From NCBI GenBank assembly GCA_022539475.1, contig VCMS01000296.1, positions 1 through 64,000 on the forward strand: 64,000 nucleotides of DNA. The letters are read 5' to 3'. This document shows positions 1 through 12,334 of this stretch, piece by piece. Positions within the stretch are counted from its first letter, which is position 1, and each line of letters opens with the position of its first letter. The stretch is from Gracilaria domingensis (Eukaryota; Rhodophyta; Florideophyceae; Gracilariales; Gracilariaceae). Both the position numbers and the translations under genes were made by a program. The notes under the pieces are model-generated. The model made no database searches. It was not told where the DNA came from and saw only the letters and a list, made by a program, of their open reading frames with translations.

Positions 1-1260
1 CCGATAAAGTCTTCAACAACTCTAAGCAAACATCATTTACCGCCTATCCTCTTCAGCTCATATTCCCAACTTCTCCGACGAGCTACGCCGTAAGTGCATC
101 CGTGATGACCTCACAGTAGTGGCATACTTCCCTACCACACTGATCGGTTCCGTATCTGAGCAGACGCAATGCCATTCGTTTCTAGCAAGTCTCTACGCGA
201 GTCAGGATGCAAATCCTTCAAGAATCTCTTCGTCAAGTCCTGGAGCCCATTCTAAATCTCACGCAGAAAGTTTTCAGTTCATCGGCGAAGACAAACTAAG
301 TCGAGTGTGCCATCCTCTACAAGTTGTCGTGCGGATACTTTTGAGGCTAAAAACATTCTGTTAACTCTTCACGGGACCAAAACGGGAGCTCCTGTCATAG
401 ATTCGAGGCCCCTCCCTCATCTTTATGAAGTAGTATTCTTACTTCAATCACTGACCCTCTCAAGACCAAACCAAAAGCGTTAGAGATACATACTCAGTTA
501 TCTAGAATATGCAAAGAAGACGAGGCAGGAAGAAGTATATGTCTTGCGAGGGAGAGTATATCTCAGGCGGTACTCTCAAGCGTTCTGATTACATATCTCT
601 TATTCCGTCGTTCATCGAAACCCCCTGACGGTAGGATTGATCCAGAGTTTGTTTCTATGCAGTCTGTTGGAACAAGGAGAGCTCTCTTCGAACAGTTACG
701 CAACTTGCATCCAGACAAATTGAAGCTGATTAATACTCCAGAAATCGAAAACCTCTAGTCAGAGACGCTACTCACTGCAATAGAATCATCCACGTCACGT
801 TTATTTCGAACGATACTACTCAATCAGCAACTTTACAAACGCAAATCTATCCCAATGCAATGCAACTTTTTTGCCAAAGTTTACATATAGATTGTCCACG
901 TCGAAGAAAGGCAGGTCACTGAATGGAACCTTCACAAAGGCAGATCTCCTTTGAATGATGGAGGCCAAAGCATACAAAAACCTTGACATGGTTTTTTTCG
1001 TAAAGGAATTCTTTGAAATCTGATAGGGAGCGCAGGACAGGGCTTCAATCAAAACAGTTTTCTCTCAGTACTCGGGCGTCGCTTGACTAGTTATAGGTGC
1101 AATCGTGGCGCATGATGTAATGAAAACTCTATTTCGTCCCTTCGGTGGCAGATTGAAGCCTTTAACGCTCCTCGACAAAGTCGTGGGCAGGAATTCATAG
1201 CTCTAGACCTGGGAGTCTGAGGTTCTATCTCGACTCTCAACAGAAGAAAAACTAACACCA
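1..1260 (+). mobile_element. Decayed Plavaka-type transposase, old copy
   Basis: This is the middle part of the transposase gene found almost whole at 57029-60214. The window opens inside it, near the first catalytic Asp (YTDKSS in the good copy). AYFPTTLI, LSRVCHPL and the region around the FEPLH motif can still be followed in broken frames. Similarity is clear but low, with many indels, while the other copies in the window look nearly identical to each other. This fragment is therefore much older than the MTase-SET and ParB copies to its right. The match fades near 1.2 kb. Confidence 0.8.
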
Positions 1261-2249
1261 TTGGCAGCCTTTTACGGCATCACCGCAACACGTCGATTAA
1301 TGTCTTCTCTTGTATTGTTGGTGACAGGCTTTGTTAACGGAAGGTGAAGCGATACGATTTCAAAATTGGAACGATAATCATGTGCTACCAGCTCAAGCAC
1401 ACAGGGCTGAACGGTTTTCATGCCTACCATCTGTTTTGCTCTCTGCGACGACTCTCGTCGCCATTCTGTTTCATAGAGTTTTATACTGAATGAATTTAGC
1501 ATATAAGAGCTGCTACAAACCCCGTTCTCTAAACCTCTGAAAATCATGTAGTAGTTAGCCTATCAGGACTCCATTTAGTTATTTATGGTGTTTCGCAGAG
1601 AGCTCGCTCTATTACCCCTATAAATCCGGTATTATATGGTCGTTGGAGGCCTTCATCGCTGTTTGTCAGACCGTCACAACGAACAAATTAGATTCAGATA
1701 TATAAATTGAACGCTAGAGCGGAAGCGCTCATGCTATTAGATAATACCTTATCTTCATCCTCGGTAGAATTTGTATCTTCACGGGAAAAAGGTGGTGGCG
1801 AGTATTTAAGTAGCTACATACTGTCGTCACTCTGTTTTTTTATGCATCTCATCCCTGCGCATTACCACTTTTGTGCGTGAGGGTGTTGGCGCGCTTCGGT
1901 GGTACATCTCTTCGCCACTTTGATCAGTTTAAATAGTGTAGTGTGTCAGACACTACACAAATTGTAACAAGGTCGCGTATTATGTTACTGGTTGAGCATC
2001 AATTGGATGAAAAAACTAGTTGATTTATCTCTAAAAGATCTGTACTGAGCTCGCAACAAAATCGTTGCAAGGAATGCAACCGATTGTGTTTTGGGAGGTA
2101 TCAAAACGCTACAGAATGGCCTCAAAAAGTTCCTTCTAGCGAAGGGTTTTGGTGGACGTAGATTTATGCGAACAATGGTAGCGCTCTCCATTCATGCGTT
2201 TTGAAGCGCTCCTAATACTCAAGATATACTCTAATTAATGTACAGCTTT
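1261..2249. other. Unassigned, probably decayed element DNA
   Basis: Only short chance reading frames are present. The segment may be the rest of the decayed transposon, since it lies between a transposase relic and a control-region relic, but I could not follow the good copy past about 1.2 kb. No RNA gene or repeat was recognised. Confidence 0.4.
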
Positions 2250-2985
2250 TTGCCATCCCGCCAATCCACGTAGACAGCGGTGCCAACGTGTTCGCGCGCG
2301 GGTGCATGGTAATGAGTGCAAGAAGTGTTGAGGAAGGGGTTTTGGGAGGTCTCGGCATAGTGCTAAAATGTGACCAGAACGTGCCCGTCGGCGTGGGAGG
2401 GATCGGTTGTGTTAGGGTGGCTACCCTAACACAACCGCAGCCCCCCGTCCGCGGGCACGTTTTGGCCGGTTTTTTAAAAAATGTGCTTTTTTATGCCCTC
2501 GGGCGGGGGGGTCCGTTCGTGTTAGGGTACCTACCCTAACACGAACGGACCCCCCCGCCCGCGGACACGTTTTGGCCGGTTTTTTAAAAAATGTGCTTTT
2601 TTATGCCCTCGGGCGGGCGGGTCCGTTCGTGTTAGGGTACCTACCCTAACACGAACGGACCCCCCCGCCGCGGACACGTTTTGGCCGGTTTTTTAAAAAA
2701 TGTGCTTTTTTATGCCCTCGGGCGGGCGGGTCCGTTCGTGTTAGGGTACCTACCCTAACACGAACGGACCCCCCCGCCCGCGGGCACGTTTTGGCCGATT
2801 TTTTCAAAAATGTGCGATTTCATGCCCGCGGGCTCGTTTTCGCCTCATTCCGGTAGCGTCCACAGACCTCCCAAAACACACACCGCACGCATATCCAGCC
2901 AAAACGTAACGTGCCCGCGGGCAGCGTGGTTGAGTTGTGTTAGGGTAGCGACCCCAACACAACTTGATCTCGCGCGCTGCCAATA
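2250..2985. repeat. Relic of the element control region with palindromes
   Basis: The left edge resembles, in reverse, the stretch at 23510-23560 (CACGT, GACAGCGG and GCCAACGT blocks), followed by TTTTGGGAGGTCT and GTGCCCG blocks. Palindromes built on GTGTTAGGGTA / TACCCTAACAC are centred near 2420, 2530, 2640, 2750 and (weaker) 2950. In the intact element such palindromes occur only between the MTase-SET and ParB-dioxygenase genes, so this is a control region that has lost both genes. Confidence 0.8.
2455..2810. repeat. Tandem array of ~110-bp units, each with a palindrome
   Basis: Three near-identical units repeat every 109-110 bases, with palindromes at 2511-2550, 2621-2660 and 2730-2769. 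Each unit holds an A/T-rich block (TTTTTTAAAAAATGTGC), a C/G-rich block and a perfect dyad of about 40 bases centred on GGTACC. The unit arms read CGTTCGTG here but CGGTCGTG in the intact control regions; both arms changed together, so the dyad is kept. Confidence 0.85.
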
Positions 2986-3599
2986 CGACAGAATGACATT
3001 ACGACATGTCTGATGACACCCGTCTCCAACAACACATCGCCAGCAAACCTCCGCGCCGCCCACGGAGCGCGCGGCGCCATTACTGCAAGCGGTGCGTCGT
3101 TCAACGACGTTTGCGTGCCAGCTCATCCTGGATGGCCCATGCGTGCAAGACTTGGCTGCTGTGAGCGCGTCATCATGCTACGTGAATCAGCACCAGTTTA
3201 TGTGCACCGTGCGTGACCAAGCGCCCTTCGCTATCATGGAGTGGAGACCGGAAACCTCACGATTCGGGCGCCGCGCACAGTGCGAGGAGTAGCGCGGCGG
3301 CGACCGCGCTTGTGTGCAGCGCGCGCGTCATGGCGACGAGCTCATTCCGCGCGGCGGCGATGCGTTCTATTACCGCGCTCAAAGGCGCGGTAGCGGAGCT
3401 GGTTCGCTTTGGAGGCGCGAAGTAGTGACGAAGGCGCGCCTTTTGGTGACGAGGCTGAGCCACCGCGCGCCTCGTGGCGGCTGAGAGCGAGGCGCGCGCA
3501 GAAATTGCGCGGACGTGGCCCGTAGTAGAAGGTGACAAAGTGAGATCAGACTCAAGCAACAACTGCGGCGAAAACGGCGAAGCTCGTTTACGCGCTCAA

Positions 3600-5130
3600 T
3601 ATGGTGTATTAACTCATGCAACAGCTGCACGCGCATCGCTCGCCCTTGGCGCACGCACGCCCGGCTGCGAAGTGCGCGCCCCTCGCCGCGATACGCATCA
3701 GGCAGCGCTGCGCGTTGCGCGGCCGCTGTTTCGTGCTCGTCAGCACATGGCGCCAAACTCGGCGAGCACGCCGCCGGCCACGAACGCGAGCGCGACGGCA
3801 AACGGCGGCGATGAGAAACGAGCGCTGCGGCTCGCACATCGCCACAACCATCACGGCGGCCTTGTCGGCGCGCGCAGTGCGGGTGTGCACGTCGGCGCCG
3901 ATGACGCGCGTGATGGCGGCCTACGAAGGCTGCGCGCCCACCAGCAGCACCTCGAAGCCCTTGATCAGAAGCGTCACGGCAGAGAGCACGTCAGTGAGCA
4001 TCTTGTACAGCAACATGCTTAGCGTGTCAACGTCTGCGATGAGTTCCACCGGCATGAGGTTGAACAGCAACGGCAGCTTGAAGATGGCCACGCTGCTCAC
4101 TGTGGGCGCGTCGTTGTCGCGCTGCAGCGCGCTCGCGCACAGCAGCAGGGCCAGCCGCATTGGCGTATAATCGCGCGCCGACGGCGACAGCGGCTCACTG
4201 CCGAGCGCCGCACTGCCTGGCAGTGCCACGAACGCCCGCGCTGGAACGAAGCTGGATGCTGTCCAGTTGCGGCGCTCTGCCACACTCGTCGCCACCAGCG
4301 TCGCAGCATCATAGGCGGCGCGCGCAGCCACGGGTCCAGTTAGGCGCTCACGAACGTGCGCACGCGTGGCGGCATGCCGAGGCCCGGGTTGGCATTGGTG
4401 GCGGCAGTCGCCACGTACCAGGCGCCGCCGCGCTTGGCGAACAACGCCGAGTCGCGCACGCAGTGCTGCCCGTCCAGCGCGGTCGCCGCGAGAAAGAGAC
4501 GCCCGGCGCGGTGACGTGGCAGTGCCGACAGCACGGCCAGCAGCGGCGGCAACGTCGCTGCACTTGGCCTGACGAAGCGCGGCACGGCGCGAGCCAGCGC
4601 GTCGGAGAAGTCGGCGACGCTGCCACACAACCCGCCCGCGTGCAGTTGGCGCGCGGCGGAAGCCGTTAGCGCGTCGGAGACTAAACTAGGGTCGGGCACA
4701 GCCCAGACGCGCACCGTAACGTAGCGCCGCTGCACGCCGTGCCAAGTCCAGGGGGTTGGCGGCGCGCTGATCACACGTGGGCATGGCAGCGCGCTCGTCT
4801 ACCAGCAGCGCCGATCGCAGCCGCGCCTCCAGAGGCGGCAGCTGGGCCAGCAACGCCACTACCGAGCGCGCCAGCGCGCGTGCAGCCAAAACCGGCGCCT
4901 CTGGCAGCCCCAGCAGCGTGACGTTTACCGGCACCACCGCCGGCCACGGCCGGCGCCGCCGAGGCTTCTGGCAGCGAGTCGGGCGTGGCCGGCTGGGCTC
5001 ACGCGCGTTTGCAGTACAGCTGCAGCGCTACAGGGAGGGCAAGGACCCGGAGAGGGAACGCGGTACGGCGCGCTCATGGCACGTGAGTTGGCCATGGCGG
5101 CGGCAGCAGCGGAGTGAGACGCATAGCATG
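3600..5130 (-). pseudogene. Broken GC-rich gene, product unknown
   Basis: On the minus strand, protein-like sequence passes between frames. A possible start with a hydrophobic leader (MRLTPLLPPPWP, near 5.1 kb) is followed by VNVTLLGLPEAPVLAARALARSVVALL (split here as VNVTLLGLPEAPVL and AARALARSVVALL), then ALFAKRGGAWYVATAA, then FKLPLLFNLMPVELIADV near 4.05 kb. The alternation of hydrophobic and polar residues and the natural-looking segments suggest a decayed gene of several hundred codons with several frameshifts. I recognise no family. The leader suggests a secreted or membrane protein, but that is inference. The overlapping plus-strand frames look like shadows. Confidence 0.35.
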
Positions 5131-5261
5131 CCCGTTGGCGGTGCGCGCCGGGCGGCGCCGCGCGCGCGCATGGTGCCCCGTTTGAGCGCTCTGCGGCGGC
5201 ACGGGGCTTTGCTGCCGGCGTCGCGTCATGCGATCCGCGTCCAGGATTGTACGTCCATCTT

Positions 5262-5920
<659 letters not shown>

Positions 5921-6078
5921 TTAAGCGAGCGCGGGAAATTGATAAAGTGTGTCGTGAAAATGTTTACAAAAAAGAAATGAGCTGCAGGCGCACTGCAGCC
6001 ACGATGCAGTCATATGCGATCAGCTCATCGCCAATAGTCAGCTGGAGGAAGCCTCGCGAGACGCCTCCGCGGCATGCG

Positions 6079-6545
6079 GCCGTTTTGGGGCGAGGCGGGT
6101 GCACGAGATTGGGGACGGTTCTCACACGTACCTCTACAGGATAACTTTCCGGGAGACGGAGAGGGAGGATACGAACGCGTGATGGGCGAGATATAGGTGA
6201 AGAGTGGGGACGGTGCGGAATGGGAAGGAATGGTGGGATAATTGAGGTGAGATGCGTTGCGATTTGCATCGCAACTCGGGGAAAAATGGAAATGCAAACT
6301 AGCACAAGCGCAGATTAGAGAGAGGGTCGCGGAAAAGAGTGGATGGGGCGGTGCGGCGAAATAGAACCTTTACGAAAACTAGGAGACCCAAGAATTAGAC
6401 TGCACGAGATGGAATTTAATATTCCAAAATTTCTTAATTTTTTGAGTGCCAGCCACTGCCTCCCCCTCGCGCGCCCCAAAAAGCCCAAAAACTAGCTTAG
6501 TTTCCAAAGCGAACAGACTATATTCCACTTTGCAGAACACAGACG
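6079..6545. repeat. 467-bp dispersed repeat, copy 1
   Basis: It matches 22504-22970 over its whole 467 bases at very roughly 80-85% by eye, in the same orientation. Both copies start at GCCGTTTTGGGGCGAGG and end at GAACACAGACG. Here the right end abuts, base to base, the coding sequence of the coiled-coil gene, so this border is where that gene was cut. It contains no convincing gene. The end motif resembles the outer end of the big element (see findings). Confidence 0.8.
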
Positions 6546-7633
6546 CTATCTCCCTCCTGTTTCAGTGCCCCTCTTAGCCCTTCAATGACTATATCCTTCT
6601 CTTCAAGCCTCTTTTTCAAAGCCGTACTCTGCTCTTGGGCGACCTTCACTAGAATTCCCCGAACCATCAAGTCCTCTTGTAGCGTCTTAACCTTTTCTTT
6701 CAAGCAATTCAGTTCATTTAAAAGATCACGTCTGTTCATTGAGGTTGATTTCACACCAGTGTGGATATCTTCCGGTATTTCCCTAGCCTCTTCGGCGACA
6801 GGCCCCGGTAATGCCGCAGGATTCGGTGTTATTTCGTTATCGAAACTATCCTCATGTGCCATAGCCTTAGACACGAGAGGCTGCAGGCATTCTGTGTCCA
6901 CCCTTGGCACGGCTCCGAGCTCCAACTCCCGTGTCTGTCCTCCTCCATGGCATGGTATATCAGATGAATTGGGCCTCGTACGAGCTACAACGGCCCCCGT
7001 TCTGGAAAGAGGGGAAGGTCGAGGAGTAACTTGTCTATCAGTTGTCTCTCGATTTCTTATTGTCTTTCTCCCTTGTCCGGACCCATTGCGAGGCATAATA
7101 CGATTCATAGCGGCCCCAGTTCTAGAAGACAGGGATGGACGTGACGATCTTAATATACTAGGGCTCTCACGACTTTTCGTCATTGTCCCTTGTTGTCCAG
7201 ATCCATTGGGCGGCGTAACCCGCGCCCCAGTAGCTCCGGTCTTCGATATCGGCCGGGGACATGAAGGTTTTGGTGTCATACGAACCTCTTCAGTTCCAGT
7301 TGTCATGGCCTCCTGTCCTGACCCGCTGGGCCGAGTTATCTCATCTTCTTGAGGAGCAGAGACAGATGCACTATTTGCATTATCGGCAGTTGACGGCACG
7401 ACATCGTTCGCTGATCCACGAATTCTTGACGCAATCCCGGAAGACGCTCCGCTGCGAGATGGGCGAGAGAGTCCTGTAGAAGGACGCCCACTGACTCTCT
7501 CCTTCGTCGAGGACGACTTCCGTTTAGGAAGTGCGGTTCTTGTAGCCTGATTCGTATCATCCGATGCTCTTCTCTTCTTCTGTCCACTCTTGTTCGGCTG
7601 CGTACTATTTCGCTTTCTCGGCGTTATACCCAT
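6518..7633 (-). pseudogene. Coiled-coil element protein, C-terminus lost
   Basis: Same gene as 35919-38315. It starts at MGITPRKRN (ATG at 7633), runs through the Ser/Thr/Arg/Pro-rich first 290 residues and the coiled coil, and then leaves the homologous sequence at LKQEGD near 6546, where the 467-bp repeat begins. About 430 C-terminal residues are missing, and the frame ends at 6518 in unrelated sequence. It is about 95% or more like the full copy. The N-terminal low-complexity part and coiled coil could still be made, but the conserved C-terminal region is gone. Confidence 0.85.
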
Positions 7634-7670
7634 GTTGTGGAGATAAACAGGGTAATGAAACGAAATTGTT

Positions 7671-7699
7671 GGGGAGGGGGGGAGGGGGTGGGGGGGGTG
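7671..7699. repeat. G/C homopolymer tract before the coiled-coil gene
   Basis: An almost pure G tract on the plus strand (C tract on the gene's strand) lies about 38 bases upstream of the ATG at 7633. The same tract occurs before the copies starting at 35919 and 62599, with small length differences, as expected for a slippage-prone run. It could form a G-quadruplex on the plus strand. Confidence 0.85.
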
Positions 7700-7880
7700 C
7701 ATGGTTCAGATATTCCGGGAGACTTCGCAGTTCCTGCTTTTTAGGAATTTGAGGTGCCCAATGGGTCGCAAATATCGCCGTTACAGATGAAGAGCTCCAG
7801 TGTACATGTACAACAACGCGTATTGCAGGCAACTGCAATACTCACAAGCATATTTACTTTCTATTCGGTACTGAACTCAT

Positions 7881-10800
7881 CTATTGCTCCAATGTCAGAG
7901 CCCAGTCCCAGACGTACTGCTCTCCGTAGTTGAAATACAACTCTTCGCCCCTCTCAATATCTCTTACTGCTCTACAACGAAGTAGAGCATAGTTAGAAAG
8001 GTCTGACTTAAACTGTATCACGGACTTCGCTTCCACCACCTGCACATTGGCACTTCGAGTCCTGTTTGACCGGAGCTCTGATAAATCAGGATCCCCGGCA
8101 TGATATCCGACGTCGTTAATGTAGCCCCCGATACAAAAAGGCGCCGGGACAATGTAGACTTCGCTCTCCTTCCTATCCTGAGCCTGTCCTGGTCTGTTAC
8201 TCAGGTGCAGAAACTCCGAACCAGTCACAGTGACCATCATAGAAAACAACTTGTACCGCACTGGAGCTGCTCCGAGACAGCCACTTCCATACGTTAAGTG
8301 TCTTTCCTTCCGGTTCGTCAGATCCGTGTATACCAAAGTTCCATAGAAATGACAGATAGTTTCCCCAGCCAATATCTTATGTTCCGTGAACACCCCCATA
8401 CCACCACGGGGATGTCGAATCTTAGAAGATGCTACATGTAAGCGATAGCGATTGGCTTCAACAGTCAACAGCATATGCATATCCATAAGATTCAGAGCTC
8501 CTCGGTACTTCCCCTCCCAAAGATCTACAGTACGCTGTCCACACTTCTCGACAAAGTCCCAGTCCTTCCAGTATCTTCCTAGGAACTGAGTAATATGTCC
8601 AGGCATCACTTGGTACTGGGGGTAACCAAATGGAGCCTCCCATTCAAGCCGACCTCGGTCCCGATGTGGAACCCGTTCATAGGTCGTTGAAGCCGCATCC
8701 ACCACCTCCTGTTCAACCAGGATGTCATTCTTCCCCCCGCGAATAACTTCGGCCATAAGAGTCGTTAGATGGTGCTTCGCATGGCTGAAGCATGGCCTAT
8801 TCTTCTCGCACCCCAAGAACGTCCTATGCTTTGTCAGCGATAGGCACGCCATACCCGTAGAAAAAGTTCCCGCGAACATGTCCATGACAAGATCACCCGG
8901 TCTTGTGAAGCGACATATCAACTCCTTCATCAACTACCTGGACTTCTGCTCCGGTCTTATGTACTGCCCACCTGGTACTGAACTACCTGGCTCATGTACC
9001 TTCCATGTCAACCACTCCCCCGCTCTCGGTTATGGAACCCGGTCAATTACATTCCTGTTAGCCGGGAAAGTAGAAGGAATGAAATTGTTCTCCTCAAATG
9101 GAGTAAGACTGGCTTCCTCCGATGGTCGCAATCCACGCTTCACCCCATGAACGGCGTACTCCGTTACGGGCTGTATCCCAAACTTCCGTAGATTCCCTCC
9201 AACATTACTGCGATCCCGGATGAACACCAGTGGATTTGCATCCACTTTAAACGAAGGCATGAGTTCTGGTTTACCTTCGCTTCCAGCTTCATCTTTCGTA
9301 CTCGCCGTTTCCGAAAGTATCCTGTGCCACACATGAAACTGTGCCATGGCACAGAATATAATGAAGTGCCCACCTGACCGAAGCGCGGAACTTATTAAGT
9401 CAGCCGTACGGATCATGTCTTCCTCACTGAAGACATCGTGACCACTATTCCGTTTGTTCCTCTTCCTTCGAGTGTTAAAGGGAGGGTCTGTTAGGACAAG
9501 CTGTGCCTCACCCCATAAAATCTCACTCTGATTCACAAACGTTTCGTGTGTGTGCCTCAAGTCCGTCATGTCACAGTTGTACGCTACAAAGTGTGACTTT
9601 CTCATCCCCTTCCACACCTTGTCCATATTCATTCGAAGGAGACTGGATATCCCCTTCATGGGCGGCTCAATACCAGTCTTTTGGATGTTGTACCCGGCAA
9701 CCCGAGATTCATGCTCCGCAAGATTCACCGGCTTCTCGAACTCGTCGCTATCGGAGCTCACGAGGTTCATATACTCTCGACGAGGTGGGGATGGGGCAGA
9801 CTTGGTCGAAGAAGGTTCGGCATTACCGGAAGTTTTAGGGGTTTTCGTCAGTTCAATATCAGGTTTCGCGTGAATGCCGACATGGAACCCTGCCGCATGA
9901 CGCATATCCTGTATCGGTTTCCATAGCAACTCCGAAAACTTCTGAAATCGAGCAGGCAACTCACCGGAGTCAGAGCTAGATACGGTATCCATCCGTATCT
10001 CCGAAAACTCTATCCAGTTCCTCATCTGATCAGCCCGTAAGCTATAGAGGCTATCGTGGGTGCATATGGTTTCGAGGTCTGTCAAAAACTCCTTAGCCAG
10101 TATTCGCAGGTTTGTATCGCATTCATCACTCAAGGTCTCCACCGATCCACTAGTACTGCTCTGTGGCACATCCTTTGTGTTGAATCGAGTACTCTGGCTC
10201 GGCGGGGCATAACCGGACTCCCGTGTCTCTGGCGCTGTATACTTCAACGTCTGCATATTCATGTAAATGTATGGTTTCACCATGTGCTGAACGTTCGTGT
10301 ATCCAAGATGGGCCGCAAAACAACTCCATGCCCATACGACCTCACTGATAGCGAATCCCAGTCGATCACAGTTGTCTTTGGAGAACGACGTAAAAGTGGG
10401 TATGTACACAGATGGTGCATGGTTCACTTTTCGTTTCTTTTTCGGTTGTTTCTTCTTCATCATTCGGATGTTGTCGTTCTCTCCCATTATGTGGCCGAGG
10501 TATGATAAGTATATAACGACCTCAAATGGGTTCACAGCTGTTGGTGGGATGAACACTGTCGTCTTCAGAACCTGCTTTCTCCTGGTCATGAAATAACCAA
10601 CCAGGCATCGCACCGGTAGGTATATACCCATATCCATAGAGAGAAGGAAAAAATCGCGGAGACTCTGGTCCTCATCCCCGTCCTTCTTGTCAAGAAGCTT
10701 CGTTACAAGATATCGTTGTTCCACAGGTTTGTTATTCACAACACTCTTTCGCAGCTGTTGCAGTGTCAAGTTCTGCAGGTTCTTGGAGTTAGTGGCCTCC

Positions 10801-11018
10801 TCAAACATCTTCCTTGCCTCCGGAATATCCTTATAGTTCTCGGCGCAGAACTCTATTAACCCTCTAAACCCCACGTCCCGTGGCCGATCAGGGCCTCCAT
10901 CGCTGTTTTCCAAAGCATCGCGAAGAACGAAAAAAAGTCTGACATATGCATGGAACGCCGGAGGCGGAGCACTCATGTCGATAGGATGTATCTCCTCTCC
11001 AACATCGGTGGAATCCAT
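7881..11018 (-). pseudogene. DNA methyltransferase-SET fusion, left copy
   Basis: One frame of 1045 codons from ATG 11018 to the stop at 7881, with two in-frame stops, TAA near 9028 and TAG near 8936 (Lys and Glu in the right copy). Residues ~1-480 are unassigned but contain KKKQPKKKRKV, an exact SV40-type nuclear localisation signal. DPPF near residue 510 is the catalytic motif IV of amino-methyltransferases (N6-adenine or N4-cytosine). DMFAGTFSTG near residue 713 is the AdoMet motif I. The order IV then I is that of the beta class. Residues ~865-1040 form a SET domain (GMGVFTEHKILAGE, then GEELYFNYGEQYVWDW). It probably methylates DNA and chromatin proteins in the nucleus. It is divergent from the ParB-dioxygenase gene. 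Two stops make this copy likely dead. Confidence 0.85.
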
Positions 11019-11044
11019 CGCTTCAGCGCAAACAACGGAGGCGA

Positions 11045-11130
11045 GCCTTTAAATAGCGATTTACGCTGGGCACCCCCGCTTTCGGCAGCTCCTCCCAGCG
11101 CACTGCCAGTCTCGTCCGTGTCCGTGTCCG
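11045..11130 (-). promoter_or_regulatory. Shared promoter module facing MTase-SET
   Basis: Read on the minus strand, it runs GAGACTGGCAGTGCGCTGGG, GCCGAAAGCGGGGGTGCCC, AGCGTAA and ATTTAAAGGCT. The TTTAAA (11048-11053) lies about 30 bases before the ATG at 11018, which leaves room for only a very short leader. The same module faces the ParB-dioxygenase gene, so the two genes are probably co-expressed. The TATA-like role is inferred from position and repetition. Confidence 0.7.
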
Positions 11131-11225
11131 CTCGGAGCGATAGCGTCGCGTGTCGGAGCGATAGCGTCACGTGTCGGAGGATAGCGTCGCGTGTCGGAGC
11201 GATAGCGTCGCGTGTCGGCCGCGTC
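11131..11225. repeat. ~21-bp minisatellite upstream of MTase-SET
   Basis: Four to five tandem units of about 21 bases (GTGTCGGAGCGATAGCGTCGC) with small variations. The array is present on the MTase-SET side of both complete control regions (also 32331-32425) and missing on the ParB side. It may be an upstream binding array, or simply slippage. Confidence 0.85.
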
Positions 11226-11428
11226 GCGATTCGGAGCTATTGAAATGGTCCCGTATTGTGCTAAAAGTCGCGGATCAAGTGGGTGTGAAGCGCTAGTTTT
11301 CTCTAGTTTGATATATGTGCACGGCGTGTGCAGCGAAATCACTGCCGGAAGTGGCGGGAGGAGTGTTTTGGGAGGTCTCCGGAAGGCGCCGGAATGTAGC
11401 CAGAACGTGCCCGCGGGCGAGAGGGGTC

Positions 11429-12047
11429 GGTCGTGTTAGGGTAGGTACCCTAACACGACCGGAACCCCCCGCCCGCGGGCATAAAATCGCACATTTTTCA
11501 AAAAATCGTCCAAAACGTGCCCGCGGGCGTGGGGGTCCAGTCGTGTTAGGGTAGGTACCCTAACACGACCGACCCCCCCCCCCCCCGCCCGCGGGCACGT
11601 TTTGGACGATTTTTTGACACCCTCCGGAGATCTCCCAAAACACTCCTCCCGGCACTTCCTGTACCCACTGCGTCACCTCAGTGCACCATCCCGGAAATTA
11701 GGGAGTGTCTGGATGGTGGAGAAGACGAGATGGTCACCTCAGTGCACCATCTCGGAAATTAGGGAGTGTCTGGAGGGTGTAGATGACGGGATGGTGCACT
11801 AAGGTGACGCAGTGGGTACAGGAAGTGCCGGGAGGAGTGTTTTGGGAGGTCTCCGGAGGGTCCCAAAAAATCGTCCAAAACGTGCCCGCGGGCGGGGGGG
11901 GGTCGGTCGTGTTAGGGTACCCACCCTAACACGACTGGACCCCCCCGCCCGCGGGCACGTTTTGGGCGATTTTTTGAAAAATGTGCGATTTTATGCCCGC
12001 GGGCGGGGGGGTCCGGTCGTGTTAGGGTACCTACCCTAACACGACCG
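11429..12047. repeat. Four TTAGGG-type palindromes
   Basis: Palindromes at 11429-11460, 11541-11568, 11906-11935 and 12014-12047. Each has the dyad GTGTTAGGGTA ... TACCCTAACAC with a short centre (GG, CC or CCTA), extended by CGGTC/GACCG arms, and is embedded in GCCCGCGGGC and G/C runs. They are paired on either side of the spacer. TTAGGG recalls a telomere repeat, but the units are head to head and never in tandem runs. Confidence 0.9.
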
Positions 12048-12334
12048 ACCCCCCACGCCCGCGGGCACGTTCTGGCCACATTCCGGTGCCTTCCCGGGAC
12101 CTCTCAAAACACGCCCCCGCGCAGTGATTTCGCTACACCCGGCCGCCGGTACGTTGGCACCGCTGTCCACGTGTATTTGCGGGAGTAGGCTGTACATGGA
12201 AGTGAATGAGTGTACTCTTGACTACTATGCAAAGCATTTGAAGAGCATGATTTGAGAACGCGACCATTGCTCGCGTGAGTCATCATTGCGCGAACTCCAC
12301 CACTCTAAAGCGTACAATCAGTGTGCGAGCGGCC

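Noticed and set aside
2810-3292. Short ORFs across the palindrome region
   Set aside because: They read through palindromes and control-region blocks and give related nonsense peptides (RVATLTQ) wherever those repeats occur.
11429-12047. Telomere or internal telomere repeat (TTAGGG)
   Set aside because: Units are single, head to head in palindromes and never in tandem TTAGGG runs; the context is a gene control region.
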